From: Petrolisthes cinctipes
Taxonomy: Eukaryota; Arthropoda; Malacostraca; Decapoda; Porcellanidae
DNA length: 64,000 nt
NCBI GenBank assembly: GCA_033782935.1
Contig: JAWQEG010000506.1
Location: 1,228,501 to 1,292,500, forward strand
Direction: 5' to 3'
The first letter of the stretch is position 1; each line of letters opens with the position of its first letter. This document shows positions 1-15,828 of the stretch, piece after piece. The translations under genes were made by a program, and so were the position numbers. The notes beneath the pieces were generated by a model, which had not been told where the DNA came from, did no database searches, and saw only the letters and a program-made list of their open reading frames with translations.

Positions 1-2180
1 GGCACCTAAAATATCGATTTTCAGCATGTTTTGAGCCAATATTTTGAAAATATTCTAGCACTGAATATGCATTTAGAGATCGCTTCTGGGATCCAAAAAT
101 ATCGATTTTTCTGGTGTTTTGAGCCTGAATTTTTTATATAAACGGGCACAGAATATGCAAGCACTTATTGAATTTGGGCACCGAAAATATCGCTTATCAG
201 CATGTTTTGGGGCTATATTTTGAAATTATTCTACTACTGAGTATGCATGTACAGATCGCTTCAGGGACCCCAAAATATCGAATTTTCGGGTGTTTTGAGT
301 CGGAATTTGGGATATTGACGGGTACAGAAGATGCATGCACATATCGAGTTTGGGCACCTAAATTATAGATTTTTAGCATGGTTGGGGCCTATATTTGGAA
401 AATATTCTAGCACTGAGTATGCATGTACACATCCCTTCGGGAACACAATACTATCGAATTTTCGAGTGAGTTGAGCCTGAATTTGGGATATAAACGGGTA
501 CAGAAGATGCATGCACATATCGACTTTCGGCACCTAAAATATCGATTTTCAGCATGTTTTTGGCCTGCATATTAAAAATATTCCAGCACTGAGTATGCAT
601 GTACAGATCGCGTCTGGGACTCAAAAATATCGAATTTTCGGGTGTTTTGAGCCTGAACTTGGGATATAAACGGGTACAGAAGATACATGCATATATTGAG
701 TTTGGGCATCTATAATGTCGATTTTCAGCATGTTTTGGGCCTGCATTTTGAAAATATTCTAGACCTGAGTATACATGTACAGATCGCTTTAGGGACCCAA
801 AAATATCGAATTTTCAGGTATTTTTAGCATGAATTTGGAGTATTTACGGACACAGAAGATGCATGCACATATTGAGTTTGGGCAGCTAAAATATCGATTT
901 TCATCATGTTTTAGGCCTATATTTTGAAAATATTCTATTACGGAGTATGCATGTAAAGATCACTTCTGGGACCCAAAAAATATCGAATTTTTGGGTGATT
1001 TGAGCCTGGATTTGAGATATAAACGGGCACGGAAGATGTATGCACATAATATTGAGTTTGGGAACCTAAAATGTCGATTTTCCGCATGTTTTGGGCCTGC
1101 ATCTTGAAAATATTCTAGCACTGAATATCCATGTACAGATCGCTTCTGGGATCCAAAAATATTGAATTTTCGGGCGTTTTGAGCCTGAATTTAGAATATA
1201 AACAGGTACAGAAGATGGATGCACATATTGACTCTGTGCACCTAAAATATCGATTTTCATCATGTTTAAGGCCTGCATATTGTAAATATTTTAGCACTGA
1301 GTATGCATGTACAGATCACTTCTGGGACCCAAAAATATCGAGTTTTCGGGTGTTTTGAGCCTGAATTTGGGATATAAACGTGCACAGAATATAGAAGCAC
1401 ACATCGTCTTTGGGCACCTAAAATATCAATTTTCATCAGGTTTTGGGCCTGCATTTTGAAAAAATTCTAGCACTGAGTATGCATGTACAGATCGGTCCTG
1501 GGACCACAAAATATCGAATTTTGGGGAGATTTGAGCCTGGATTTTATATATAAACGGGTACAGAAGATGCATGTACATATCGAGCGAATTTGGGCACCTA
1601 AAATGTCGATTTTCTGTATGTTTTCGGCCTGCATTTTAAAAATATTCTAGACCTGAGTATGCATTTTGCAGATTGCTTTTGGGACCCAAGAATATCGAAT
1701 TTTCGGGTGTTTTTAGCATGAATTTGGGGTATTTACGGTTACAGAAGATGCATGCACATATTGAGTTTGGGTACCTAAAATATCGATTTTCAGCATGTTT
1801 TGGGCCTATATTTTAAAAAATATTCTAGCACTGAATATCCATGTACAGATCGCTTCTGGAATCCAAAAATATCGATTTTTCTGGTGTTTTGAGCCTGAAT
1901 TCTTTATATAAACGGGTACCGAATATGCAAGCACATATCGACTTTGTGCACCTAAAATATCGATATACAGCATGTTTTGGGCCTGTATTTTGAAAATAAT
2001 CTAGACCTGAGTAGGCATATACAGATCGTTTCTTGGACCCAAATATATCGAATTTTCGGGTGTTTTAAGTGTGGTTTGGGATATAAACGGGTACAAAAGA
2101 TTCATGCACATATCGACTTTGGGCACCTAAAATATCGATTTTCAGCATGTTTTGAGCTTATATTTTGAAAGTATTCTAGC

Positions 2181-4888
2181 ACTGAGTATTCATGTACAGA
2201 TCGCTTCTGGGACCCAAAAATATCGAATTTTCTAGTGTTTTGAGCCTGAACTTAGGATACAAACGGGTACAGAATATGAAGCCACATATCGACCATGGGC
2301 TCCTAAAATATCGATCTTCAGCATATTTTAGGCCTGTATTTTGAAAATATTCAAGGACTGAGTGTGCATGCATGTACATATCGCATCTGGGTCCCAAACA
2401 TATAGAATTTTTGGGTGTTTTGAGCCTGAATATGGGATATAAACGGGTACAGATGATGCATGCACATATCGACTTTGGGCACCTAAAACATCGATTTTCA
2501 GCATGTTTTGAGCCTGTATTTTAAAAAATTTCTAATACAGCCTATGCATGTACAGATTGCTTCTGGGTCCCAAAAATATCGAGTTTTTGGGTGTTTTGAG
2601 CCTGAATTTGTGATATAAACGTGTACAGAGAATGGATGCACATATCGACTTTGTGCACCTAAAATATCGATATTCAGAATATTTTGGGCCTGTATTTTGA
2701 AAATATTATAAAACTGAGTATGCATACATATACAGATCGCATCTGGGACCCAAACATATAGATTTTCTGGGGGTTTTGGGACTGAATATGGGATATAAAC
2801 GGGCATAGAAAATGCATGCACAAATCGACTTTGGGCACCTAAAATGTCGATTTATGAATGTTTTTGACCTGTATTTAAAAATATTCTAGCACTGACTATG
2901 CATGTACAGTACATATCGCTTTTGGGACCCAAAAATATCGAATTTTCGGGTGTTTTGAGACTGGATTTGGGATATAAACGGGTACAGAAGATGCATGCAC
3001 ATATCGACTTTGGGCACCAAAAATATCGATTTTCAGCATGTTTTGGACCTGTATTTTGAAAATATTCTAGACCTGATTATGCATGTACAGATCGCTTCTG
3101 GGACCCCAAAATATCGAATTTTCGGGTGTTTTGAGCCTGGTTTGGGATATAAACGGGTACAAAAGATTCATGCACATATCGACTTTGGGCACCTAAAATA
3201 TCGATTTTCAGCATGTTTTGGGCCTGTATTTTAAAAGTATTCTAGACCTGAGTATGCATGTACAGATGGCCTCTAGGACCCAAAAATATAGATTTTTCAG
3301 GTGTTTTGAACCTAAATTTAGGATATAAACGGGTACACATATCGACTTTGGGCACCAAAAATGTCGATTCTCGACATGTTTTGGGCCTGAATTTTGAAAA
3401 TATTCTAGATATGAGTATGCATGTAAAGATCGCTTCTGGGATCCAAAAATATCGAATTTTCAAGTGTCTTGAGCCTGAATTTAGGATGTAAACGGATACA
3501 GAAGATACATGTACATCTCGTCTTTGGACACCTAAAATATCGATTTTCAGTTTGTATTGGGCCTGTATTTGAAAAATATTCTAGCATTGAGTATGCATGT
3601 ACAGATTGGTTCTGGGATCCAAAAATATCGAATTTTAAGGTTTTGTGAGTCTGAATCTGGAATATAATTGGGTACAGAAGATGCATGCATATATCGATTT
3701 TGGGCATATAAAATGTAGATTTTCAGCATGTTTTGTGCTTGTATTCTGAAAATTTTCTAGGCCTGAGTATGCAAGTACAGATCACTTTTGGGATCCGAAA
3801 ATATCGAATTTTCAGGTGTTTTGAGCCTGTATTTGGGATATAAAAAGGTACAGAAGATGCATGCACATATTGAGTATGGGCACTTAGAATATCGATTTTC
3901 AGCATGTTTTGAGCATATGTTTTGAAAATATTCTAGCACTGAGTATTCATGTACAGATCGCTTCTGGGACCCAAAAATATCGAATTTTCTAGTGTTTTGA
4001 GCCTGAACTTAGGATACAAACGGGTACAGAATATGGAGCAACATATCGACCATGGGCTCCTAAGATATCGATTTTCAGCATATTTTAGCCCTGTATTTTG
4101 AAAATATTCAAGAACTGAGTGTGCATGTATGCACATATCGCATCTGGGTCCCAAACATATAGAATTTTTGGGTGTTTTGAGCCTGAATATGGGATATAAA
4201 CGGGTACAGAAGATGCATGCACATATCGACTTTGGGCACCTAAAACATCGATTTTCAGCATGTTTTGCGGCTGTATTTTAAAAAATTTCTAACACAGCGT
4301 ATGCATGTACAGATTGCTTGTGGGTCCCAAAAATATCGAGTTTTTGGGTGTTCTGAGCCTGAATTTGTGATATAAACGTGTACAGAGAATGGATGCACAT
4401 ATCGACTTTGTGCACCTAAAATATCGATATTCAGAATATTTTGGGCCTGTATTTTGAAAATATTATAAAACTGAGTATGCATACATATACAGATCGCATC
4501 TGGGACCCAAACATATAGATTTTCTGGGGGTTTTGGGACTGAATATGGGATATAAACGGGCATAGAAAATGCATGCACAAATCGACTTTGGGCACCTAAA
4601 ATGTCGATTAATGAATGTTTTTGGCCTGTATTTAAAAATATTCTAGCACTGACTATGCATGTACATATCGCTTTTGGGACCCAAAAATATCGAATTTTCG
4701 GGTGTTTTGAGACTGGATTTGGGATATAAACGGGTACAGAAGATGCATGCACATATTGACTTTGGGCACCAAAAAGATCGATTTTCAGCATGTTTTGGAC
4801 CTGTATTCTGAAAATATTCTAGACCTGAGTATGCATGTACAGATCGCTTCTGGGACCCCAAAATATCGAAATTTCGGGTGTTTTGAGC
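2181..4888. repeat. Higher-order duplication inside the satellite (period about 1,757 bp)
   Basis: The stretch beginning at 2181 and running to about 3140 is repeated from 3938 to about 4888 with very few differences. Both carry the same private variants: ACATATCGACCATGGGCTCC, a unit with AAACATCGATT, a unit with ATGGATGCACATATCGAC, and a unit with GGGGGTTTTGGGACTGAAT. The offset is about ten units. Sharing of private variants in the same order shows block duplication rather than independent mutation. Confidence 0.85.
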
Positions 4889-7800
4889 CTGAATTGAAGT
4901 ATAAACGGGTACTGAAGATGCATGCACATATCGTCTTTGGGAAAATAAAATACCGATTTCAGCATGTTTTGGGCCTGTAATTAAAAAAATATTCTAGGAC
5001 TGGGAATGCATGTAGAGATGGCGTCTGGGACCCTAAAATTGAATTTTCGGTTGTTTTGAGCTTGAATTTGGGATATAAACGGGTACAGAAGATGCGTGCA
5101 CATATCGACTTTGGGCACCTAAAATATCGATTTTCAGCATATTTTGGGTCGGTATTTTGAAAATATTCTATACCTGGGTATACATTTACAGATCGCTTCT
5201 GGGACCCCAAAATATCGAATTTTCGGGTGTTTTGAGCCTGTATTTGGGATATAAACGGGTACAGAAGATGCATGCACATATCGACTTTGGGCACCAAAAA
5301 TATCGATTTCAGTATGTTTTCGGCCTGTATTTTAAAAATATTCTAGCATTAAGTATGCATGTACAGATCGCTTCTGGGACCCAAAAATATCGAAATTTCG
5401 GGTGTTTTGAGCCTGAATTTGGGGTATAATTTGGGCCTATATTTTGAAAATATTCTAGAACTAAGTTGCATGTACAGAACGGTTCTGGGACTTAAAGATA
5501 TCGATTTTTCTGTTGTTTGAGCATAAATTTGTGATAAAAATGTATACAGAAGATGCATTCACATATCGACTTTGGCACCTAAAATATCGATTTTCAGCAT
5601 GTTTTGGGCCTGCATTTTAAAAATATTCCTGATCTGAGGATGCAGGTACAGATCACTTCTGGAACTCTAAAATATCGATTTTTTGGACGTTTTTAGACTG
5701 AATTTGAAGTATAAACGAGTAGAGAAGATGCATGCACATATCGTCTTTGGGCACCAAAATTATCGATTTTCATCATGTTTTGGGTCTGTATATTGAAAAT
5801 ATTCTAGACCTGAGTATGCATGTACAGATCGCTTCTGGGACCCAAAAATATCGAATTTTAGGGTGTTTTGAGCCAGAATTTGGGATTTAAACTGGTACAG
5901 AATATGCATGCACATATCGACTTTTGGCACCATAATATCAATTTTCAGAATGTTTTGGGAATGTATTTTGAAAATGTTCTAGCAGTAAGTATGCATGTAC
6001 AGATGGCTTCTGGGACCCAAAAATATTGAATTTTCAGGTATTTTGAGCCTGAATTTGATATGTAAATGGATATAGAAGATGCATGCACGTATTGACTTTG
6101 GGTACCGAAAAATATCGATTTCTAGCATTTTTTGGGCCAATATTTTGAAATTTGCTAGCACTGAGTATGCATGTACAGATCGCTTCTGGGACGCCAAAAT
6201 ATCGAATTTCCGGGAGTTTTGAGCCTGAATTTGGGATATAAACGGGTACAGAGGATGCATGCAAATATTGTCTTTGGGCACCTAAAATATGGATTTTGAG
6301 CATGTTTTCGGAATGTATTTTAAAAATGTTCTAGTCCTGAGTATACATGTAGAGATCGCTTCTGGGACCCCAAAATATCGAATTTTCGGGTGTTTTGACC
6401 CCGAATTTGGGATATAAACGAGTACAGAAGATACATGCACATATCGACTTTGGGCTCCTAAAATATCAATTTTCAGCATGTTTTGGGCTATTATTTTAAA
6501 GATATTCTAGACATGAGTATACATATACAGATCGTTTCTGGGACCCCAAAATATCGAATTTTCGGGTGTTTTGACCCCGAATTTGGGATATAAACGGGTA
6601 CAGAAGATGCATGCACATATCGACTTTGGACACCTAAAATATCGATTTTTAGAATGTTTTGGGCCTATATTTTAAAAATATTCTAGAACTGAGTATGCAT
6701 GTTAAGATCGCTTCTGGGACCCCAAAATTGAATTTTCTGTTGTTTTGAACTTGAATTGGGGATATTAACGGGTACAGAAGATGCATGCACATATCGACTT
6801 TGGGCACCTAAAATATTTATTTTCATCATGTTTTGGGCCTGTATTTCGAAAATATTTCTAGAACTGAGTATGCTTGCATATACAGATCGCATCTGGGACC
6901 TAAACATATAGAATTTTCGGGGGTTTTGGGAATGAATAAGGGAAATAAACGGGTAAAGAAGATGCATGCACATATCGACTTTGGGTACTTAAAATATCGA
7001 TTTCAGCATGTTTTAGTACTATATTTTGGAAATATTTTAGCACTGAGTAAGCATTAACAGATCGCTTTTGGGACCCAAAAATATCTAATTTTCGGGTGTT
7101 TTGAGCCTGAATTTGAAATATAAACGAGTACAGAAGATGCATGCACATATCGACTTTGGGCACCAAAAATATCGATTTTCATCATGTTTTGGGTCTGTAT
7201 TTTGGAAATATTCTAGACCTGAGTATGCATGTACAGATCGCTACTGCAACCCTAAAATATTGAATTTTCGGGTGTTTTGAGCATGAATTTTGGATGTAAA
7301 CGGGTACAGAAGATGCATGCACGTATTGACTTTAGGTACCTAAAAATATCGAATTTCTAGTATTTTTTGGGCCTATATTTTGAAATTTTCTAGCACTGAA
7401 TATGCATAAACACATCGCTTCTGGGACCACATGATATTAAATTTCCGGGTGTTTTGAGCCTGAATTTGAGATATAAACGGGTAAAGAGGATGCATGCAAA
7501 TATCAACTTTGGGCACCTAAAATATGGATTTTCAGCATGTTTTGGGCCTGTATTTAAAAAATATTCTAGACCTGAGTATGCATGTACAGATCGCTTCTGG
7601 GACCCCATGATATCGAATTTCCGGGTGTTTTGAGCCTGAATTTGGGATATAAACGGGTACAGAGGATGCATGCAAATATCAACTTTGGGCACTTAAAATA
7701 TCGATATTCATCATGTTTTTTGCCTATACTTTGAAAATATATAAGTACTGAGTATGCATGTACAGATAGGTTCTAGGTTCCAAAAATATCGAATTTTAGT

Positions 7801-9061
7801 GAGTTTTGAGACTGAATTTGGGATCTAAACACATGCACATATCGACTTTTGGCACCTAAAATATCAATTTTAAGCTTGTTTTGGGCCTGTCTTTTGAAAA
7901 TATTCTAGACCTGAGTAAGCATGTACAGATCGCTTCTGGGACCCAAATATATAGAATTTTGGGGTGTTTTGAGCCTGAATTTGGAATATAAACTGGTACA
8001 GAATATGCTGCACATATCGACTTTTGGCACAAAAAATATCGATTTTAAGCATCTTTTGGGCCTTTATTTTGAAATTATTCTAGCACTGAATAAGCATGTA
8101 CAGATCGCTTCTGTGACCCAAAAATATCGAATTTTCATTTGTTTTGAGCTTGAATTTGGGATATAAACGGATACAGAATATGCATGCACATATAGACATT
8201 AGGCACCTAAAATATTGATTTTCAGCATGATTTGGGGCTGTATTTTGAAAATATTCTAGACCTGAGTATGCATGTAGAGATCGCTTCTGGGACCCAATAA
8301 TATCGAATTTCCGGGTGTTTTGATCCTGAATTTGAGATATAAACTGGTACAGAATGTGCATCCACATATCGACTTTAGGCATCTAAAATATCGATTTTCA
8401 GTATATTTATTGCCTATAATTTGAAAACATTCTAGCATTATTTAAGCATGTACAGATCGCTTCTGGGACCTAAAAATATAGAATTTTTGGGTAATTTGAG
8501 CCTGAATTTGGAATATAAACGGGTATAGAATATGCATGCTCACATCGTCTTTTGGCACAAAAAATATCGATTTTCAGCATGTTTTGAGCCTGTATTTTTA
8601 AAATATTCTAGCACTGAGTATGCATGTACAGATCGCTTCTGTTACCTAAACATATCGATTTTTTTTGTGTTTTGAGTTTCAATTTGGGATATAAACGGGT
8701 AAAGAAGACGCATGAAAATATCGACTTTTGGCACCTAAAATATCTATTTTAAGCATGTTTTTGGCATATTTTTGAAAATATTCTAGCACTGAGTAAGCAT
8801 GTACAGATCGCTTCTGGGACCCAGTTATATCGAATTTACGGGTATTTTTAGCCTGAATTTGGGATACAAACGGGTAATGAAGATGCATGCATGTATTGAC
8901 TTTAGGCACTTAAAATATCGATTTTCAGCATGTTTTGGGCCTATATTTTAAAAATATTCTAGTACTGAGTAAGCATGTATAGATCGCTGCTGAAACCTAA
9001 AAATATCAAATTTTCGGATGTCTTAATCCTGATATTGAGCTATAAACGGGTGCAGAAGATG

Positions 9062-11680
9062 CATGCACATATCGACTTTAGACATTAAACACATCGATTT
9101 TCAGCATGTTTTGGGCCTGTATTTTGAAAATATTCTATTAATGAATAAATATTTATAGATCGCTTCTGGGACCAAAAATTTCAAATTTTCGGGTGTTTTA
9201 GGGCTGAATTTGGGATATTGAATTTATACACCTAAAATATCGATTGTCAATATGTTTTGGTCATGTATTTTGAAAATAATCTAGCAATGTGTTAGCATGT
9301 ACAAATCGCTTGTGGGACCCAAAAATATTGAATTTTCGGGTGTTTTGAGCCTGAATTTAAGGATATAAACTGGTACCGGAGATGCATGCACATATCGACT
9401 TAGGGCACCTAAAATATCGATTTCCAGCATTTTTTGGGCCTATATTTTGAAAATATTCAATCACTGAGTAAGCATGTATAGATCGCTTCTGTGACCAAAA
9501 ATTTCAAATTTTCGGGTGTTTTAGGGCTGAATTTGGGATATAAACGGGTACAGAAGATGCATGCACATATTGAATTTGTACACCTAAAATATTGATTGTC
9601 AGTATGTTTTGGGCATGTATTTTGAAAATAATCTAGCAATGTGTTAGCATGTACTGATCGCTTCTGGGACACAAAAATATCGAATTTTCGTGTGTTTTGA
9701 GCCTGAATTTAAGGATATAAACGGGTACCGGAGATGCATGCACATATCGACTTAGGGCACCTAAAATATCGATTTCCAGCATTCTTTGGGCCTGTATTTT
9801 GAAAATATTCTATCACTGAGTAAGAATGTATAGATCGCTTCTGTGACACAAAAATATAGAATTTTCGGGTGTTTTAAGCCTAAATTTGAGATATAAACGG
9901 GTGCAGAAGATGCATGCACATATCGACTTTAGACATTAAAAACATCGATTATAAGCTGTTTTGGACCTGTATTTTGAAAACAATTTAGCACAGAGTATGC
10001 ATATACAGATGGCTTCTGTGACAGAAAAGTATCAAATTTTCGTGTGTTTTGAGCCTGAAATTGGGATATAAACGGTTATAGAAGATGCATGTAAATATCG
10101 ACTTTATGCACCTAAAATATCGATTTCAGCATGTTTTGTGCCTGTATTTTGAAAATGTTCTAGCACTCTAAAAGCATGTACAGATCGCTTCTGGGACACA
10201 AAAATATCGAATTTTCGGGTGTTTTAGGGCTGAATTTGGGATATAAAAGGGTACAGAAGATGCATGCACATATCAACTTTGTACACCTAAAATATCAATT
10301 GTCAGTATGTTTTGGGCCTCTATTCTGAAAATATTCTAGCACTTAGAAAGCATGTACAGATCGCTTCTGAGACACAAAAATATTAAATTTTTGTGTGTTT
10401 TGAGCCTGAATTTGGAATATAAACGGATACCGAAGATGCATGCACCTAAAATATCGATTTCCAGCATTTTTTGTTTGTTTTTGTTTTTTTAATTCAGCAC
10501 TGAGTAAGCATATGGAGATTGCTTCTGTGACCCAAAAATATCGAATTTTAGGTTGTTTAGAGTTTGAATTTGGGATATAAACGGGTACAGAAGATGCATG
10601 CACATATCGACTTTAGACATTAAAAACATCGATTATCAGCTGTTTTAGGCCTGTATTTCGAAAATATTATAGCACTGAGTATGCATGTACAGATGGCTTC
10701 TGTGACAGAAAAATATCGAATTTTCGTGTGTTTCGAGCCTGAAATTGAGATATAAACGGTTTTAGAAGATGCATGCAGATATCGACTTTAGGCACCTAGA
10801 ATATCGATTTTCAGCATGTTTTGGGCCTGTATTTTTAAAATATTCTAGCATTGAGTAAGCATGTACAGATTGCTTTTGGGTCAAAAAAAATTCAAATTTT
10901 CGTTTGTTTTGAGCCTGTATTTGGGATATAAACGGGTACAGAAGATTCATGCACATATCGACTTTGGGCACATAAAATAGCAATTTTCAGCATGTTTTGG
11001 TTCTGTATTTTTAAAATATTCTTGCACTGAGTAAGCATGTACAGATCGCTTCTGGGACACAAAAATATCGAATTTTCGGGAAGTTTGACCCTGAATTTGG
11101 AATATAAAGGGGTACTGAATATTCAAATACATATTGACTTTGGGCACTTAAAATATCGATTTTCAGCATGTTTTAGGCCTGTATTCTGAAAATATTCTAG
11201 CCCTGAATAAGCATGTATAGATCGCTTCTGGGACAAAAAAATTCGAATTTTTGCGTGTTTTAGGGCTGATATTGGGATATAAACGGGTACAGAAGATGCA
11301 TACACATATCGACTTTGTACACCTAAAATATCAAATGTCAGTATGTTTTGGGCCTGTATTCTGAAAATATTCTAGCACTGAGTAAGCATGTACAAATTGC
11401 TTCTGGGACACAAAAATATCGAATTTTAGGTTGTTTAGAGCCTGAATTTGGTATATAAACGGGTACAGAAGATGCATGCACATATCGACTTTAGACATTA
11501 AAAACATCGATTATCAGCTGTTTTTGGCCTGTATTTTAAAAATATTTTAGCACTGAGTATGCATGTACAGATGGCTTCTGTGACTGAAAAATATCGAATT
11601 TTCGTGTGTTTTTAGCCTGAAATTGGGATATAAACGGTTTTAGAAGATGCATGCAGATATCGACTTTAGGCACCTAAAAT
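9062..11680. repeat. Diverged satellite subfamily with 2-unit and 5-unit higher-order repeats
   Basis: In this part the units share variants such as GAGTAAGCATGTA, GTGACACAAAAATAT and CTTTAGACATTAAAAACATC. A two-unit block marked by CTAGCAATGTGTTAGCATGT recurs at 9281 and 9633 (352 bp apart). The CTTTAGACATTAAAAACATC marker recurs at about 9927, 10611 and 11489; the last interval (878 bp) is close to five units. One unit near 10470 carries a T/G-rich replacement. Confidence 0.75.
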
Positions 11681-14600
11681 ATCGATTTTCAGCATGTTTT
11701 GGGCCTGTATTTTATAAATATTCTAGCACTGAGTAAGCATGTACAGATCGCTTCTGGGACACAAAAATATCGAATTTTCGAGTGGTTTGAGCCTGAATTT
11801 GGAATACAAACGGGTGCAGAATATTCATACACATATCGACTCTGGGCACCTAAAATATCGATTTTCAACATGTTTTGGGCCTGTATTTTGAAAATATTCT
11901 AGCACTGAATAAGCATGTACAGATCGCTTCTGGGACAAAAAATTTCTAATTTTTGGGTGTTTTCGGTTTGATAATGGGATATAAATGGGTACAGAAGATG
12001 CATCCACATATCTACTTTGGGCACCTAATATATCGATTTCCAGCCTTTTTGGGGTATAATTTTTGAGAAAATTCTAGGCTTGATTATACATGTACAGATC
12101 GCTTCTGGGACCAAAAAATATAGAATTTTTGAGTGTTTTGAGCCTGAATTTGGGATATAAACGGTTACAGAAGATGCATGCAGATATCGACTTTAGGCAC
12201 ATAAAATATCGATTTTCAGCATATTTTGAGTCTGTATTTTGAAAATATTCTAGCACAGATTATGCATGTACAGATCGCTTCTAGGACACAAAAGCATAGA
12301 ATTTTTAGGTGTTTTGAGCCTAATTTTGGGATTTAAACGGGTACAGAAGATGCATACTGTACAGATATCGACTTTGGCACTTAAAATATCTATTTTCAGA
12401 ATATTTTTGAGCCCATATTTTGAAAACATTCTAGCACTAGGTGAGCATGTACAGATCGCTTCTGGGACCCATATATATCGAATTTTTGGGTGTTTTGAGC
12501 CTGAATTTGGAAAATAATAGGGTACAGTAAATGCATATACATATAAACGGGTACAGAATATGCATGCCCATATCGACTTTGGGCACCTAAAATATCGATT
12601 TCAGCATGTTTTTAGCCTGTTTTTTTTTTAATATTCTAGCACTGAGTATGCATGTACAGATCGCTTCTGGGACCTAAAAATATCGAATTTTCGGATGTTT
12701 TGAGCCTGAAATTGAGATATAAACGGGTACAGAAGATAAATGCATATATCGACTTTGGGCACCTAAAATATGGATTTTCAGCATGTTTTGGGCCTGCATT
12801 TTGAAAGTATTCTAGCACTGTGTAAGCATGTACAGATCGCTTCTGAAACCCAAAAATATCGAATTTTCATGTGTATAAGCCTGAATTTGAGATATAGACG
12901 GGTACAGAGGATGCATGCACATATCGACTTTGGGCACCTAAAATATCGATTTTCAGCATGTTTTGGGGCCTGTTTTGTTTTTTGTTTTAATATTCTAACA
13001 CAGTATGCATGTACAGATCGCTTCTGGGACCCAAAAATATTGAATTTTCGGGTGGTTTGAGCTCGAATTTGAGATATAAACGGATACAGAAGATGCATGC
13101 ACATATCGACTTTCGGCACCTAAAATATAGATATATATTCAGGATGTTTTGGGCATATATTTGGAAATATTCTAGCACTGAGTAAGCATGTCCAGATCGC
13201 TTCTGTGACCCAAAAATATCGAATTTTCTGGTGTTTTGAGCCTGAATTTGGGATATAAACGGGTACAGAAGATGCATGCACATATCGTCTTTAGGCACCT
13301 AAAATATCTATTTTCAGCATGTTTTAGGCCCGTATTTTGATACTATTCTAGCACTAAGCAATAAAGTACAGATCTCTTCTGGGACACAAAAATATCGAAT
13401 TATCGGGTGTTTTGAGCCTGAATTTGAGATATAAACGGGTACATAAGATTCATACACATATCGACATTTTGCACCTAAAATATCGATTTTAAGCCTGTTT
13501 TGGGCATATATTTGGAAAATATTCTAGCAATGAGTAATCATGTACAGATCGCTTGTGGGATCCAAAAATATTGAATTTTCAGGTGTTTTGAGCCTGACTT
13601 TGGGATATTAACATGTGCAGGAGATGCATGCACATATTGACTTTGGACACCTAATATATCGATTTTCAGCATGTATTGAGCCTATATTTTGAAAATATTC
13701 TGGCACTGAGTAATCATGTACAGATCGCTTATGTGACCCAAAAATATCGAATTTTTAGGTGTTTTGAGCCTGAATTTGAGATATAAACGGGTACAGAAGA
13801 TGCATGCACATATCGACTTTGGGCTCCTATAATATCGATTCTAAGCCTGTTTTGGGCATATATCTTGAAAATATTCTAGTACTTAGTAATCATGTACAGA
13901 TCGCTTGTGGGATCCAAAAATATCGAATTTTCGGGTGTTTTGAGCCTGACTTTGGGATATTAACAGGTGCAGATGATGCATGCTTATATCGACTTTTTGC
14001 ACCTAATATATCGATTTTCAGCATGTATTGGGACTATATTTTGAAAATATTCTAGCACTGAGTAATCATGACCCAAAAATATCGAATTTTTGGGTGTTTT
14101 GAGCCTGAATTTGGGATATAAACGGGTACAGTAGAAGCATGCACATATCCACTTTTGGCACATAAAAATATTGATTTTCAGCATGTTTTGTGCCTATATT
14201 TTGAAAATATTCTAGCACGGAATATGACTGTACAGATCGCTTCTGGGACTCAAAAATATCGAATTTTCGGGTGTTTTGAGCCTGAATTTGGGATTTAAAC
14301 GGGTACAGAAGATACTTCTACATACCGACTCTGGGCACCTAAAATATTGATTTTCTTCATGTTTAGGGCCTATATTTTGAAAATATTCTAGCACTGAGTA
14401 AGCATGTACAGATCGCTTCTGGGACACAAAAAAATTGAATTTTCAGGTGTTTTGAGCCTGAATTTGGGATATAAGCGGGTACAGAATATGCATGCATATA
14501 TCGAATTTGGGCACCTAAAGTATCGATTTTCATCATGTTTTGGGCCTGCATTTTGAAAATATTCTAGACCTGAGTAATCATGTACAGATCGCTTGTTGGA

Positions 14601-15828
14601 TCCAAAAATTTTGAATTTTCGGGTGTTTTGAGCCTGACATTGGGATATTATCATGTGCAGAAGATGCATACACATATCGACTTTGGGCACCTAATATATC
14701 AATTTTCAGCATGTATTGAGCCTATATTTTGTAAATATTCTAGCACTAAGTAATCATGTACAGATCGCTTATGTGACCCAAAAATATCGAATATTTTTCT
14801 GTTTTGAGCCTGAATTTGGGATATAAACGGGTACAGCAGAAGCATGCACATATCAACTTTGGGCACCTAATATATCGATTTTCAGCATGTTTTGGGACTA
14901 TATTTTGAAAATATTCTAGCACTGAGTAATCATGTACAGATCGCTTCTGGGACTCAAAAATATTGAAATTCGGGGTGTTTCGAGCCTGAATTTTTTATAT
15001 AAACGGGTGCATTAGATTCATGAACTTATCGATTTTGGGCACCTAAAATATCGATTTTCAGCATGTTTTGGGCCTGTTTTCTTTTTATAAATATTCTAGT
15101 ACTGAATATTCATGTACAGATCGCTGCTTTGACCCAAAAATATTGAATTTTCGGGTATTTTGAGCCTGAATTTGGGATATTAACGGGTACAGAAGATTCT
15201 TGCCCATGTCGACTTTGGGCGCCTAAAATATCGATTTTCAGCATGTTTTGGGCCTGTATTTTGAGAATGTTCTAGACCTGAGTATGCATGTACAGATAAC
15301 TTCTGGGACGCAAAAATATCAAATTTTCGGGTGTTTTGAACCTGAATTTGAGATATTGACGGGTACAAAAGATGCTTCTACATATCGACTTTCGGCACCT
15401 AAAATATTGACTTTTTCATGTTTTGGGCATATATTTTGATAATATTCTAGCACTAAGTAATCTTGTACAGATCACTTCTGTGACACAAAAATATCGAATT
15501 TTCGGGTGTTTTGAGCCTGAATTTGGGATATAAACGGGAACAGAAGATGCATGCGCATATAGACTTTTTGAACCTAAAGTATCGATTTTCAACATGTTTT
15601 GGGCATATAACTTGAAAATATTCTAGCACTGAGTAATCATGTACAGATAGATTGTGGGATCCAAAAATATCGAATTTTCGGGTGTTTTGAGCATGACTTT
15701 GGGATATTAACAGGTGCAGAAGCTGCATGCACATATCGTCTTTGGGCACCTAATATATCGATTTTCAGCATGTTTTGGGCCTATATTTTGAAAATATTCT
15801 AGCACTGAGTAATAATGTACAGATCGCT

